Assembly: GCA_919902495.1 (NCBI GenBank)
Contig: CAKKRC010000049.1
Coordinates: 1 to 56,906, forward strand
Origin: Nitrospiria bacterium
GTDB taxonomy: Bacteria; Nitrospirota; UBA9217
Direction of reading: 5' to 3'
DNA: 56,906 nt
The first letter of the stretch is position 1. Each line of letters opens with the position of its first letter. Under the pieces are notes generated by a model. That model saw only the letters and a list, made by a program, of their open reading frames with translations. It did not search any database and was not told the DNA's origin. A program made the position numbers and the translations under genes. Below are positions 8,026 through 16,425 of the stretch, piece by piece.

Positions 8026-8154
8026 TCACCGCAGCCAGAAGTAGGCGCCTCCAGGCGAGGGCGCTGAGTGCGCAGAGTAGGCAGGGCCTTATAATGATCT
8101 TATGGTCGTTTGAAAGATATTTCTCCGCGTTCTCTGCGATCTCTGCGGTAAAAT
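8026..8154. repeat. Armed heptamer repeat R5 (CGCAGAG), interrupted by the 23-nt module
   Basis: Left arm CACCGCAG | AGGGCGCTGAGTGCGCAGAG is split by the 23-nt hairpin module at 8035-8057. Right arm CTCCGCGTTCTCTGCGATC continues TCTGCGGTAAAA. It fills the rph to GDT1-gene gap. Confidence 0.85.
8035..8057 (+). repeat. 23-nt hairpin module, copy A
   Basis: Begins CCAGAAGTAGG and ends in the hairpin CGCCT-CC-AGGCG. One base differs from the other copies near its start (CCAGAAG against CCAAAAG) and one in the loop. The flanks join to CACCGCAG-AGGGCGC, a normal arm of this repeat family (compare 39730-39743). Confidence 0.85.
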
Positions 8155-8200
8155 AGGGTGCTGTTCAGCCTGAGAAGCAGTAAAAAAGAGGAATTCTATA

Positions 8201-8764
8201 ATGATCGCATTCTGGACCTCGCTTGCCTTCGTCGTGCTCGCCGAGATGGGCGACAAGACCCAGCTCCTTGCCATGGCGTTCGCTGCCCGGATCCGGTGGC
8301 AGACGGTGATGTGGGGCGTCTTCTGGGCCACGGCGGTGAACCATCTCCTTGCGGTGCTTGCCGGCAACTACCTCACGCACCTCGTCCCGATGCAGTACAT
8401 CAAGATCGCGGCCGCTGCATCCTTCATCATCTTCGGGCTCTGGACCATCAGGGGAGACAAACTTGAGGGCGAGGATAAGAAGTATAACTTCAGCCCCTTC
8501 TGGACCGTGGCCATCGCGTTCTTTTTCGCCGAGATGGGCGACAAGACCCAGCTTGCCACGGTGGCCCTTGCCGCGGACTTCAACACCATCATCCCCGTCT
8601 GGACCGGGACCACTGCGGGTATGCTCATCGCCGACGCCATCGGCATCATCGTCGGGATCGTCCTCCATAAGAAACTTCCGGAAAAGCAGGTCAAGTGGTT
8701 CGCCGCGATCACGTTCATCCTGTTCGGTGTATGGGGATTGTACGAGGCCATTCAGGGAGGTTGA
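8201..8764 (+). CDS. GDT1/TMEM165 family (UPF0016) cation transporter
   Basis: 187-aa polytopic membrane protein. It carries the two family signatures ExGDKT in a duplicated architecture: AEMGDKTQLL near residues 14-23 in helix 1, and FFFAEMGDKTQLA near residues 108-120 opening the second half. About six membrane helices are visible. Characterised family members export Mn2+ (bacterial and cyanobacterial homologues) or move Mn2+/Ca2+ into the Golgi in eukaryotes, so manganese efflux is the likely role; the metal here is inferred. No riboswitch such as yybP-ykoY was seen upstream; the gap holds repeat R5. Confidence 0.9.
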   Translation: MIAFWTSLAFVVLAEMGDKTQLLAMAFAARIRWQTVMWGVFWATAVNHLLAVLAGNYLTHLVPMQYIKIAAAASFIIFGLWTIRGDKLEGEDKKYNFSPFWTVAIAFFFAEMGDKTQLATVALAADFNTIIPVWTGTTAGMLIADAIGIIVGIVLHKKLPEKQVKWFAAITFILFGVWGLYEAIQGG

Positions 8765-8813
8765 TGCCGGCCCGGTATTCTGTGCCGGCAGTTCCCCTGG
8801 CCATCAGGGAGGG

Positions 8814-8842
8814 TTGACAAGGGAGAAAGACGTGTCTATAGT
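8814..8842 (+). promoter_or_regulatory. Near-consensus sigma-70 promoter
   Basis: TTGACA (8814-8819), a 17-nt spacer and TATAGT (8837-8842), one mismatch from consensus. It lies about 45 bases before the repeat-lipoprotein gene at 8889 and is the best promoter in the window. Confidence 0.75.
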
Positions 8843-8888
8843 TGAATTATAGGTAATGCGCTTACTCCTTGAGTCAAGAGCGTGGACG

Positions 8889-9227
8889 ATGCGTATCGCG
8901 GCATGCTATAGGACAGCAGCGATCATTGTTTGTGTGATCATGATAACGGCTGGATGTTCAAGTCCTGTCCGTTACATTGATGAGGCGCCGCAGTTCAGGA
9001 GTGTACTGGAACCGGAACCGTATTCCAGGAGCATGCTCGATCAGGATATAAAATTACACGGTGTTCTGGAGTCAGAACCATATTTCAGGAGCGTGCTCGA
9101 TGCGGATATCAAGCTGCAGGGTGTCCTCGCTGCAGAGCCGTACTCCAGGAGCATGCTTGATCCGGACGCCAAGCTGCGAAGCGAACTTGATGAACAACCT
9201 TTATTGCGGCCTGTCCTTGGACGTTAG
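8889..9227 (+). CDS. Small lipoprotein with three 20-residue tandem repeats
   Basis: 112 aa from the ATG at 8889 (an in-frame ATG at 8856 would add 11 residues). A hydrophobic stretch leads to the lipobox ITAGC-SS, so it should be lipidated and membrane-anchored. The mature part is almost entirely three 20-aa units beginning EPYSRSMLD, EPYFRSVLD and EPYSRSMLD, each continuing with a D-(I/A)-KL block, plus partial units at both ends (QFRSVLEP and QPLLRPVLGR). The 60-bp DNA repeat spans 9015-9194. I know no family with this repeat; a structural or surface role is a guess. A near-consensus promoter lies upstream. Confidence 0.75.
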   Translation: MRIAACYRTAAIIVCVIMITAGCSSPVRYIDEAPQFRSVLEPEPYSRSMLDQDIKLHGVLESEPYFRSVLDADIKLQGVLAAEPYSRSMLDPDAKLRSELDEQPLLRPVLGR

Positions 9228-9317
9228 TACAGGAGAGCATGTAGAGGCTTGGAACCGCATGCTCTGTCCATAGGTCCTGTCCCGTACGCGTCTGGTGCAT
9301 GCAAAGCTGAAAAAAGC

Positions 9318-9349
9318 AAAGGCGGTGAGGTCATTCCCTCACCGCCTTT
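9318..9349 (-). terminator. Intrinsic terminator of the GNAT/coaE transcript
   Basis: A long hairpin (AAAGGCGGTGAGG / CCTCACCGCCTTT with a short loop) lies between convergent genes. Read on the minus strand it is followed by CTTTTTTC (9316-9310), so it terminates the coaE-GNAT transcript; it may also stop plus-strand reading from the lipoprotein. Confidence 0.85.
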
Positions 9350-9387
9350 GTTCGTTCATGATGCCTGAAGCAGTTAAGACCGGGATA

Positions 9388-9843
9388 TCACCGCAGTTTC
9401 TTCCAGTAGATATACTCCGCCGCGCCTTTCCGGATAAGACCCTCGATCTTGCCGACCTTTGTATATCCGCATTTCCGGTAGAAGGCCTGCGCGGACCGGT
9501 TGAAGGACGAAACGCAGAGAAAGAAGTTTGGGGCTTGCTTTGCCGTGGACTTTTCAGCGAAGGCCATCAGGAGCTTCCCTATGCCGAACCCCCGTATCGC
9601 AGGCGACACGCCGATGGCGCGGAGGTAGCCGCCGCGGGCGAAGACCGGCTCATGGGTAAAGACCACGAACCCCGCCACAGCCCCCTCGATCACCGCCACA
9701 AAGGCCTGCTTCCTTTTTATGGATGGCAGGAAATCAACGCTTTCCCGCAGGGACTTCCAGGGCTCCGAGGACGCCACGATGTCGCTGCACGCAATGATAT
9801 GGGCCTTCGTCATGGGGACAATTCTGGTGCTGCTCTGTTTCAT
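9388..9843 (-). CDS. GNAT-family N-acetyltransferase
   Basis: 151 aa. The acetyl-CoA binding core is clear: YLRAIGVSPAIRGFGIGKLLM (strand 4 and the R/Q-x-x-G-x-G/A loop), followed by LCVSSFNRSAQAFYRKCGYTKVGKIEGL, the usual N-x-x-A-x-x-F-Y-x-x-x-G-F segment. The substrate cannot be read from sequence; the C-terminal IRKGAAEYIYWKKL resembles many small-molecule GNATs. It overlaps the upstream coaE stop by four bases (ATGA), so the two are translationally coupled. Confidence 0.9.
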   Translation of the reverse strand: MKQSSTRIVPMTKAHIIACSDIVASSEPWKSLRESVDFLPSIKRKQAFVAVIEGAVAGFVVFTHEPVFARGGYLRAIGVSPAIRGFGIGKLLMAFAEKSTAKQAPNFFLCVSSFNRSAQAFYRKCGYTKVGKIEGLIRKGAAEYIYWKKLR

Positions 9844-10454
9844 TCCCGCCTCCCTGATTCCTGCTTGAGCTTCTCGTAGATCTCCCGGGTCTGCTGCTCC
9901 GATGATTCACGGGTCCCCGTATTGTCGATCACGTAGTCGGCATGCTTCCGCTTTTCCTCCAGGGGCATCTGGCTCGAGATCCTCGCCAGCGCCTGCTCGA
10001 GGGTGAAACGGTCCCGTTCCATAAGCCTCTTCACCTGGTCCTTCTGCGCGGCATAGACCACGATGAGCTTGTCCATCCTCTTGTGATAACCGGTCTCGAT
10101 CAGGAGCGCCGCGTCCATCACCACGATGGCGTCGGGCTGGCGTTCACGCAGGTGGTGGACCCGGGTCTGGTAGGCCTGGAACACGCGGGGATGGATGCAC
10201 TGGTTGAGCCAGGCGCGTTCTTCGGGATGATTGAAAATGATATCTCCCAGCTTCCTTCGGTCAATGGTGCCGTCAGGCAGCTGGATGCTCCCGCCGAAAT
10301 GGCCGATAACCTCGTTGCACGCGTCCTCACCGGGCGACAGGAGGTCATGCACGATCTTGTCGGCGTCGATGATCTGCGCCCCCAGGTCCCTCAGGACCCG
10401 GGTCACGAGGCTTTTGCCGCTGGCGATCCCGCCGGTGAGTCCAACGATGAGCAT
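9840..10454 (-). CDS. coaE: Dephospho-CoA kinase
   Basis: 204 aa. CoaE carries out the last step of coenzyme A synthesis, phosphorylating the 3'-OH of dephospho-CoA. The P-loop GLTGGIASGKS is at residues 5-15, then ADKIVHDLLSPG, the CoA-binding region with HPRVF, VVMDAALLIETGYHKRMDKLIVV, and the lid segment QKDQVKRLMERDRFTLEQALARISSQ. Length and motif order are typical. It shares a message with the GNAT gene downstream and with no other CoA gene here. Confidence 0.96.
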   Translation of the reverse strand: MLIVGLTGGIASGKSLVTRVLRDLGAQIIDADKIVHDLLSPGEDACNEVIGHFGGSIQLPDGTIDRRKLGDIIFNHPEERAWLNQCIHPRVFQAYQTRVHHLRERQPDAIVVMDAALLIETGYHKRMDKLIVVYAAQKDQVKRLMERDRFTLEQALARISSQMPLEEKRKHADYVIDNTGTRESSEQQTREIYEKLKQESGRRE

Positions 10455-10493
10455 ATGTTTGTCTCTAGAAAGGAATTGGTCTCAACAACACTG

Positions 10494-10600
10494 CCGAACA
10501 CGAATGGCACGAATGGACGAATGGCACGAATGAAAGACCAGACCTTACATCATTTGACGTATTTGTGTCATTCGTGCAGTTATTCGTGAAATTCGTGTTA
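10494..10600. repeat. Armed heptamer repeat R6 (CACGAAT / ATTCGTG)
   Basis: Left arm has four ACGAAT words (GAACACGAATGGCACGAATGG and on); right arm has ATTCGTG words ending ATTCGTGTT. Part of the left arm (GGCACGAATGGACGAATGGC, from 10506) is the uninterrupted counterpart of the interrupted array at 26195. It occupies the space upstream of coaE. Confidence 0.85.
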
Positions 10601-10626
10601 GGGCTATTTTCAAGGGTAAAGAAAAT

Positions 10627-11301
10627 CTACTGCGCGATCCATCCATACAGCTTTAAGATAACCAACGCGATCAATCTGACACTTTTCATTATACCATCAA
10701 TCAGGTATGCGGGATAGCTCATGTCCTGGGCGAGCAGGAGGCGGATGAGGAGCGCCGTAAGAATGATGTTGAACAGGAAGATGAGCGGATAGGAGAAGAA
10801 CGCGCCGTGCTCCCTGATGTCGTTCTGGTCGGTCTGCAGAAAGATCGCGGTCAGGACGATATGGAACGCGAACGAGGCGCCGGCGAGAAGGACCAGCCAC
10901 GGCTCCAGGGCGGGCGCGTTTGCCGCCCGGGCAAGCCAGATGGCGACAAGCGTGATGAACGTATACAGGGGAAAGAAGTAGGGCGCAAGCGTAATGACGA
11001 AGTTTGACTTTGTAAGGTGGACCTGGCCGCCTTTCTCGCTCGCGTGGAAGGCCTTGACCGAACCGCCGAAAAGGATGGCAAAAAGCGCGTGGGTCAGTTC
11101 GTGGCCGACCACGTAGCTCAGGATCGGTTGTTTGAAGAGGAAATGGATGATGAGATAGAGCAGGAAGCCGCCGGTAAACCAGTAGGGGATAAGAGGCCGG
11201 TAGGTGATGATGAACACGGTGTCCGCGAGCTGCCAGGAAAATCCAATGCAGAAAGGGATGAGGAAGATGCCGAGGAGAATTGTGCCGGTCCGTCTGAGCA
11301 T
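10627..11301 (-). CDS. Integral-membrane metallopeptidase-like protein (HExxH, M50-like)
   Basis: 224 aa with about six hydrophobic segments. HELTH at residues 67-71 lies within a membrane segment (ILSYVVGHELTHALFAILFGG), the arrangement of zinc-dependent intramembrane proteases of family M50. A second motif of the NPxxDG kind typical of S2P/RseP is not evident; the best later acidic candidate is in LQTDQNDIREHG, so activity is uncertain. It follows the 149-aa unknown gene by 17 bases, in one transcription unit. Substrate unknown. Confidence 0.7.
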   Translation of the reverse strand: MLRRTGTILLGIFLIPFCIGFSWQLADTVFIITYRPLIPYWFTGGFLLYLIIHFLFKQPILSYVVGHELTHALFAILFGGSVKAFHASEKGGQVHLTKSNFVITLAPYFFPLYTFITLVAIWLARAANAPALEPWLVLLAGASFAFHIVLTAIFLQTDQNDIREHGAFFSYPLIFLFNIILTALLIRLLLAQDMSYPAYLIDGIMKSVRLIALVILKLYGWIAQ

Positions 11302-11318
11302 GGAGTATTGGGAGGACC

Positions 11319-11768
11319 TCAGAGCAGATTGTCCATAATGAACTTGGAGAGCTGATCGTCGTCAGACGCTTTTTCCGCGGCCGGTTCAGCCGCGGTCACC
11401 GGCGGTCCCTCCTGCTTTGCCCCGGGTGTCACGGCTGTCTCAACGGGTTTCGCTGCCGGCGGTTGGCCGGGGACGTTCTTTTCCGCGATGTATCCGGGAT
11501 CGGCCTGGTAGGCGATGTCCCGGTAAATGATGGAGTCCATGTAGATCTCCGCGCCCAACTCCTTGAGCTCGGCCTCGGACCTGATCTGCCCCACGAGGCC
11601 GTTGAGATCGGCCGAGTCGTCGATGGTCTTGACGAAACGGTACGCCTGTTTCAGTTCAAAGGTGGGATTGTCGCCCGTAAGCATGGTCAGGACGCCTTTG
11701 TCCACCTTGATCTTGCCGGCATCCACCATGCTGTCGAGCATGCTTTGGGAGAAAAAAGTTCGTTTCAT
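11319..11768 (-). CDS. Conserved-looking protein of unknown function
   Basis: 149 aa, no signal peptide. The first ~95 residues are well ordered (FFSQSMLDSMVDAGKIKVDKGVLTML; FELKQAYRFVKTIDDSADLNGLVGQI), followed by a Pro/Ala-rich linker (about 105-135) and an acidic tail DDDQLSKFIMDNLL. The short C-terminal helix after a disordered linker resembles docking tails. I do not recognise a family. It is upstream of the membrane metallopeptidase in the same direction, 17 bases apart. Confidence 0.75.
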   Translation of the reverse strand: MKRTFFSQSMLDSMVDAGKIKVDKGVLTMLTGDNPTFELKQAYRFVKTIDDSADLNGLVGQIRSEAELKELGAEIYMDSIIYRDIAYQADPGYIAEKNVPGQPPAAKPVETAVTPGAKQEGPPVTAAEPAAEKASDDDQLSKFIMDNLL

Positions 11769-12072
11769 GCTGGTCTATCTCTCACTCCTGGCACAACGTA
11801 ACACCCTGACCGGTGAATGTCAATATACCTGACCCGGACAAGCCCCGACTAGTCGGGGCAGGCCGGCAGAGCCCCGCGTCCTATTTCTTTGACAAGGTGC
11901 GGGGAACTAAAAGGCTACGGTAACGGTGACGACGCCCGTTTCGTCCAGCGGTTACGCTATTCGATCTTTTTCATTACCGTTACCCGAAAGACATTTGACG
12001 ATACGGGCATCGTAACCATAAGACGTTACAAAGAAATTCCGCCATTTTGGCTGGAATTTCATTTATAACTGA
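11769..12072. other. Gene-free stretch with palindromes
   Basis: Seen: an 18-bp perfect palindrome GCCCCGACTAGTCGGGGC (11842-11859), an inverted pair CGGTAACGG / CCGTTACC around 11920-11985, and the lptG terminator at the far end. No promoter or ORF stood out; the upstream region of the 149-aa gene must lie here. Confidence 0.5.
12033..12060 (-). terminator. Intrinsic terminator after lptG
   Basis: Read on the minus strand: GAAATTCC-A-GCCA, loop AAA, TGGC-GGAATTTC, then TTTG. The stem is nearly perfect and starts 12 bases after the lptG stop. The following T run is short. Confidence 0.7.
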
Positions 12073-13158
12073 CTATACTTGTCGCTGCATCCGGTAGATG
12101 GCCAGCAGCGCTATGACCGCGAAGACGAAGTTGGCGAGCCAGGCCGCCTGCAGCGGGGCCATGGTGCCCGAGAGTCCGAGCGCCCGCCCTCCGCTGGAGA
12201 GGGCCCAGTAGATCGCTGTGATCAGCAGGGCCAGGGCTATGCCGCGAGCAGCTCCACCGCTCCGGACCGACTGGAGCGAGAAGGGAGTGGCGATCAGGAC
12301 CATCAGCAGGCTCGCAAAAGGAAAGGCCACCTTTTCGTGCAGGTCCACCTCGTACCGGACCGCCTTATAACCGCTCGACTTGAGCCGCCGTACGTAGTCC
12401 CAGAGCTCTTTGAAGCTCATTTCGCCCGAGCTCTTGACGATCATGCTCATATCTTCCGGTTTTTCCACGATGTTGTAGATCTCGCCGTCCGCCGGCTTCG
12501 TGATGACGGCTTCGCCCTTCGTAATGAACTTCTGGCCGTCCCGGAGCTTCCACGCCGTGTCCTCCCAGACGAGCCGTTCGGCTTTGATCCGCTCGCGTAT
12601 GCTGAAATCGGGGTTCAGCTTGTAGATGTTGATGCCGATCATCTCCTTGCGGTCCGGGGTCACGAGATTGATGTTCGCGATGCTGTTGTCCGGGCCCCGG
12701 AGCCAGAGGCGCCGCTGCTGGAAAACGACGCGCTGCTTCTTCTTCCCCACCTCCACGTTCTTTATGTGGGCGGCGCGGGCGGCATAGGCCGGCATGATCA
12801 CTTCGTTGTTCAGGAACCCGAGGCAGGAGACGAGGATACCGCCGAACACGACCGGTGCGACGATGCTGACAAGGCTGACGCCTCCGGCGCGCATGGCGGT
12901 TATCTCCTGGTGCCGGGATAGGTTGCCGAGGGAGAGCAGGGTCCCGATAAGAGCCGCGAACGGCAGTGCCTGGCCCGCCATGCCCGGAATGCTGTAGAGA
13001 TAATACATCGCGATCTGGATGACGCTGGCATGCTGTTTGATAAAGTCGTCGGCCTCCCGAAGGAAGGTGACGCACAGGAACAGGACCAGTATCCCCGAGA
13101 GGATGGTGAACGAGGTCCGTATGAACTCGATGAATATGTAGCGGCTGAGCAGTTTCAT
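12073..13158 (-). CDS. lptG: LPS export permease LptG (YjgQ)
   Basis: 361 aa from the ATG at 13158; the frame is open further upstream but that part is not protein-like. LptG with LptF forms the inner-membrane half of LptB2FG, which extracts lipopolysaccharide and passes it to LptC. YjgP/YjgQ pattern: N-terminal MKLLSRYIFIEFIRTSF, helices 1-3 up to residue ~130 with LSRHQEITAMRAGGVS (coupling helix), a large periplasmic beta-jellyroll (~140-270), then three C-terminal helices (FPFASLLMVLIATPFSL; IALALLITAIYWALSSGGRALGL). It follows lptF with a 106-base gap, unusually wide for this pair. Confidence 0.93.
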   Translation of the reverse strand: MKLLSRYIFIEFIRTSFTILSGILVLFLCVTFLREADDFIKQHASVIQIAMYYLYSIPGMAGQALPFAALIGTLLSLGNLSRHQEITAMRAGGVSLVSIVAPVVFGGILVSCLGFLNNEVIMPAYAARAAHIKNVEVGKKKQRVVFQQRRLWLRGPDNSIANINLVTPDRKEMIGINIYKLNPDFSIRERIKAERLVWEDTAWKLRDGQKFITKGEAVITKPADGEIYNIVEKPEDMSMIVKSSGEMSFKELWDYVRRLKSSGYKAVRYEVDLHEKVAFPFASLLMVLIATPFSLQSVRSGGAARGIALALLITAIYWALSSGGRALGLSGTMAPLQAAWLANFVFAVIALLAIYRMQRQV

Positions 13159-13264
13159 TCCATGATATCCCGTACAACGATACGAAAAAGAGCGGTCCTC
13201 TATGGTGCGGCAGAGAACAACGCGATGACCGTGCGCTTCGGCAGGACCGTCTGCGGCGGCCGAG

Positions 13265-14455
13265 TTACGGTGTCTTGTGCTCCTTTTTGAACAATGACAA
13301 CAGGGAGCGCAGGAAAGCGTTGACACGGAACCCGATGCCGAAGTAGATCTCGTTCCCTTTTATATAGACCAGAGCGATTGCGGCCGCGGTGATCATTCCG
13401 TTCGGGATCCAGGTGGCGGCGGCAGGAGACAGGGCCCCGCTTTCCGCGAACCGTGACGCCGTCCCGAGAACGAGATAGTAAACGAGAATGACGCCGATGG
13501 AGATCGTGATCCCCGCCGACTTGCCGGACCGGCTCTTGCGGATGCCGAGCGGCGCGCCGATGAGACCAAAGACCAGACAGGCATAGGAGACGGACATGCG
13601 TTTCTGGAACTCGATCTCCAGGTCCTTCGTGGGGAGGTTGCCGGCGCGCGCAGACCGCCAACTCTGGTACAGCGAGAGGGTGTCCAGTTCATCGATGTTG
13701 CGCCCCGCGGCATCATTTCTTCTGAAACTTGCCTCATCGATATCGAGAAAGAGCTTCCCGGCATCAAAGGACATGAGCGAATAGACACCGTCGCCATGCG
13801 GCTGCGTGTTGATGGTGCCCTGTTCCATGACGAGGGTGACCTTGAAATTGTCAGGGTTGGTGATGAGCCTGCCCTGCTTTGCCAGGATCGTGTAGGGCTC
13901 GCTGCCCGAGCGTTCGTCGGAGATGAATATGCCGCTGATGTCGTCCAGAGAGTTCATCTTGTCAACGTAGATGACCATGCCGTTGAAGGTGCTGCTGAAC
14001 ACACCCTGGTCCAGGCCGATCATGGCGCGTGATTTCACCATGTTAAAGAGGTGCGCCTTGAAAGCGTACGTCGCATGGGGCGCCAGGAAATGTGCGATCA
14101 CGGAGGTAACGATGAACAGGATGATGGAGAACTGCATCACCGGCCGTACCATGGCGTAGAGGCTGATCCGGGAGGCCTTCATGGCGGTCACTTCCGAGTC
14201 GGAGGAGAGACGGCTGAATGCCGTGAGCGCCGCGACGAGAAGCGACATAGGGATGGTTATCGAAAGGAAACCGGGCATGATAAACAGCAGGAGCTTTCCC
14301 GTCGCGGCCAGCGTGGATCCTTTGGACAGCACGAGTTCCATGAGGCGGAACATCCTCTGCAGGAAGAGGGCGAGCGTGAGGACTGCGATGCTCAGGAAAA
14401 AGGGCGCCAGGAGCTCACGCATGATGTACCGGTCGATGATCCGTGCTCTGAACAT
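13265..14455 (-). CDS. lptF: LPS export permease LptF (YjgP)
   Basis: 396 aa. Same architecture as LptG: N-terminal helix IIDRYIMRELLAPFFLSI, LSSDSEVTAMKASRISLYAM (coupling-helix E-x-x-A-x-x-A pattern), a periplasmic jellyroll of about 170 residues (VVYVDKMNSLDD-like strands), and C-terminal helices with VFGLIGAPLGIRKSRSGKSAG and YLVLGTASRFAESGAL. It partners LptG downstream; LptB, LptA and LptC are not in the window. The start is two bases after the stop of the 606-aa gene, so the three genes are probably one operon. Confidence 0.93.
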   Translation of the reverse strand: MFRARIIDRYIMRELLAPFFLSIAVLTLALFLQRMFRLMELVLSKGSTLAATGKLLLFIMPGFLSITIPMSLLVAALTAFSRLSSDSEVTAMKASRISLYAMVRPVMQFSIILFIVTSVIAHFLAPHATYAFKAHLFNMVKSRAMIGLDQGVFSSTFNGMVIYVDKMNSLDDISGIFISDERSGSEPYTILAKQGRLITNPDNFKVTLVMEQGTINTQPHGDGVYSLMSFDAGKLFLDIDEASFRRNDAAGRNIDELDTLSLYQSWRSARAGNLPTKDLEIEFQKRMSVSYACLVFGLIGAPLGIRKSRSGKSAGITISIGVILVYYLVLGTASRFAESGALSPAAATWIPNGMITAAAIALVYIKGNEIYFGIGFRVNAFLRSLLSLFKKEHKTP

Positions 14456-14457
14456 GG

Positions 14458-16278
14458 CTATTTTCGGAGTTCCTCAAGGATGTCCATATCTATCTGGTTC
14501 ATGTCGAAGTAGTCCCGCTCCAGTTCTTCCACATAGAAGCGATCAAGGCCGCTGTTCGTGAGGAAATCCTCCCGGACGCGGTTGTCCCGCGACACAATGA
14601 TGTGCGGAAGGAGATTATTGAGATAGAACGACTCCTTCCTGATGTCGAGGATGATGTCCTCATAGATGTGGTGCACGATGGGACCCTTGACGATCCCTTT
14701 GGCCTGGATCTCCCGGTTCAGGTCCTGGATGAAGATCTCCTGGTCCTCCTTGGAGTTCAGCTCGGCATAGATGCTCTTGAACCGGTCCTTGATATAGCGG
14801 TGGATCGCCATGGAGGTCCGCTCATCGGCATTGACGGCATTCAGCGTTGACGACACCTCGCGGTAGGTGCTGTCGCCGGACCGGATCTTCTCCAGTCCCT
14901 CATAGAGCTTTTCGACCTTCTTCCTGCCGTACCGCGTCAGATAGCGGTTTTCCTTCAGCTCCGCGATGAACAGCTCCTTGAAAAAATCGGGTTTCACCTT
15001 GTCGAAGACGGCCATGTTGCCGGCGAGGCTCCGGATGCTGTCCTCGCCGAGGGATGAGCGTTCCATGAATGCAAGATTGTTGATCACGGTCGCGGTGCTG
15101 TCATACCGGTCGAAGTAGGTGAGGACGCTGCTCATGCCTTCCATGATGCTCAGGTCGTTGGTGTCCCGGGCGTGTTCGTCGCCGGCGCGGACGGTATCCA
15201 GGAGCAGGCTTTCGAATGCCGGGTCGCGGTTCGTCATGGAACGCTGTTTTGCCTTCAGGAGCTTGACGAGGTCCTCGGGACCAACATGGCTCCTGAGCTC
15301 TCCGGTCTTGAGGAAGAACCCTTCGCAGATGGCGCGGGTCTCGCGAATGTAGTCCGGTTCCTCCACCTCGATGATCTGCATGTCCTTCAGGAGCAGTTCG
15401 TCAAGGGTGTCGAAGAGGTTGTTGGGGATATTGAGGCGCAGGCTCAGGGTGCGGAGCCGCGAAAGTTTCGCCAGTTCGGACGGGTTGACCTCCCCCGTTT
15501 CCGAAACGGCGATCAGGATGTCCTTATATTCGTCGACGACCTTCTTGTTCTCGGTCAGCTTGTACATCCCGTCGATCTTCATGCGCTCCTGCTGGTAAGG
15601 CGGGATCTCGTGGAGATCGGACAGGGCGCTCAGGATCTCCACGTCTTGGGGAGGGATCTGCTTGTGCTCGGCGTAGACCTGGTTGAACGAGGTGAAATAC
15701 TCCTCGTTGTGCAGGTTGACGAACCGGAACAGGAATACAAAGGCCTTGGGGTCCTCCAGGGCATCATAGATCTCGCCGCAGAACCGGGAGTCATCCCGGG
15801 CGCCCACGGCCTGGCTCCGCTTTACCTGTTTGCCGAGCTTCCGGAGGATCTCCCGCTGCAGCTCCCTGATCTCGTTCTTCTGGGTCATATCCGCGAAAAA
15901 AAAGTAGTTGGAGACGGCGTTGCCGGTGAGGAAGATGCGGTCGAAGGACTCTTCGCCCACCGTGGTGTTGGTGAAGCTGATGCTGTCAGCCTTGTCGTAG
16001 TAGGCGCCGAACATGACCAGGCGGTTCGAGACGTCCTTGCGGAGGAGGTCCTTGAGCGGCAGGTCCACGCCGAACATGTACTGGCAGACCTGGCCGCCGG
16101 TGCCCATGTAGCGGACGCCGTTCCTGGTGATGATGAACTCGTTCCCGCCGGAGAAGAAACGGTCCCCCTCGGGGACCGACTCGTAGTAATAGCGGTTGCT
16201 GAGGTCGGCGCCCATGATGGTGACGGTGTAGTCGACCTTGTCGTTGGCCTTTCCCAGCAATTTTATTTCGCGGATCAT
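14458..16278 (-). CDS. 606-aa protein of unknown function upstream of lptF
   Basis: A long, well-behaved reading frame with no signal peptide or membrane helix. The N-terminal ~130 residues look beta-rich (KVDYTVTIMGADLSNRYYYESVPEGD; NGVRYMGTGGQVCQYMFGV); the rest is mostly helical and charged, with repeated acidic-leucine segments up to the C-terminal DMNQIDMDILEELRK. It is probably cytoplasmic. I do not recognise it and see no nucleotide-binding or catalytic motif. It precedes lptF by two bases, suggesting co-expression with the LPS export permeases and possibly an envelope-related role. Confidence 0.85.
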   Translation of the reverse strand: MIREIKLLGKANDKVDYTVTIMGADLSNRYYYESVPEGDRFFSGGNEFIITRNGVRYMGTGGQVCQYMFGVDLPLKDLLRKDVSNRLVMFGAYYDKADSISFTNTTVGEESFDRIFLTGNAVSNYFFFADMTQKNEIRELQREILRKLGKQVKRSQAVGARDDSRFCGEIYDALEDPKAFVFLFRFVNLHNEEYFTSFNQVYAEHKQIPPQDVEILSALSDLHEIPPYQQERMKIDGMYKLTENKKVVDEYKDILIAVSETGEVNPSELAKLSRLRTLSLRLNIPNNLFDTLDELLLKDMQIIEVEEPDYIRETRAICEGFFLKTGELRSHVGPEDLVKLLKAKQRSMTNRDPAFESLLLDTVRAGDEHARDTNDLSIMEGMSSVLTYFDRYDSTATVINNLAFMERSSLGEDSIRSLAGNMAVFDKVKPDFFKELFIAELKENRYLTRYGRKKVEKLYEGLEKIRSGDSTYREVSSTLNAVNADERTSMAIHRYIKDRFKSIYAELNSKEDQEIFIQDLNREIQAKGIVKGPIVHHIYEDIILDIRKESFYLNNLLPHIIVSRDNRVREDFLTNSGLDRFYVEELERDYFDMNQIDMDILEELRK

Positions 16279-16425
16279 AGATCGTTATTATATCAGAGCG
16301 CCCGGTTTATTTATACCACATTTTTGCTTGCTCGCGCGGAAATGAAGGGTTATAATGCCCTCCGCATCTGCATCCGGGAGCATACGGCTGGGAGCACAAA
16401 GCGCTCGCAAAGGATGGTAAACGGA

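Noticed and set aside
15172-16413. Long plus-strand open frame opposite the 606-aa gene
   Set aside because: It is antisense to a better frame, has valine/alanine/aspartate/glutamate-rich composition typical of shadow frames in GC-rich DNA, and its real coding part is only the thioredoxin gene at its end.
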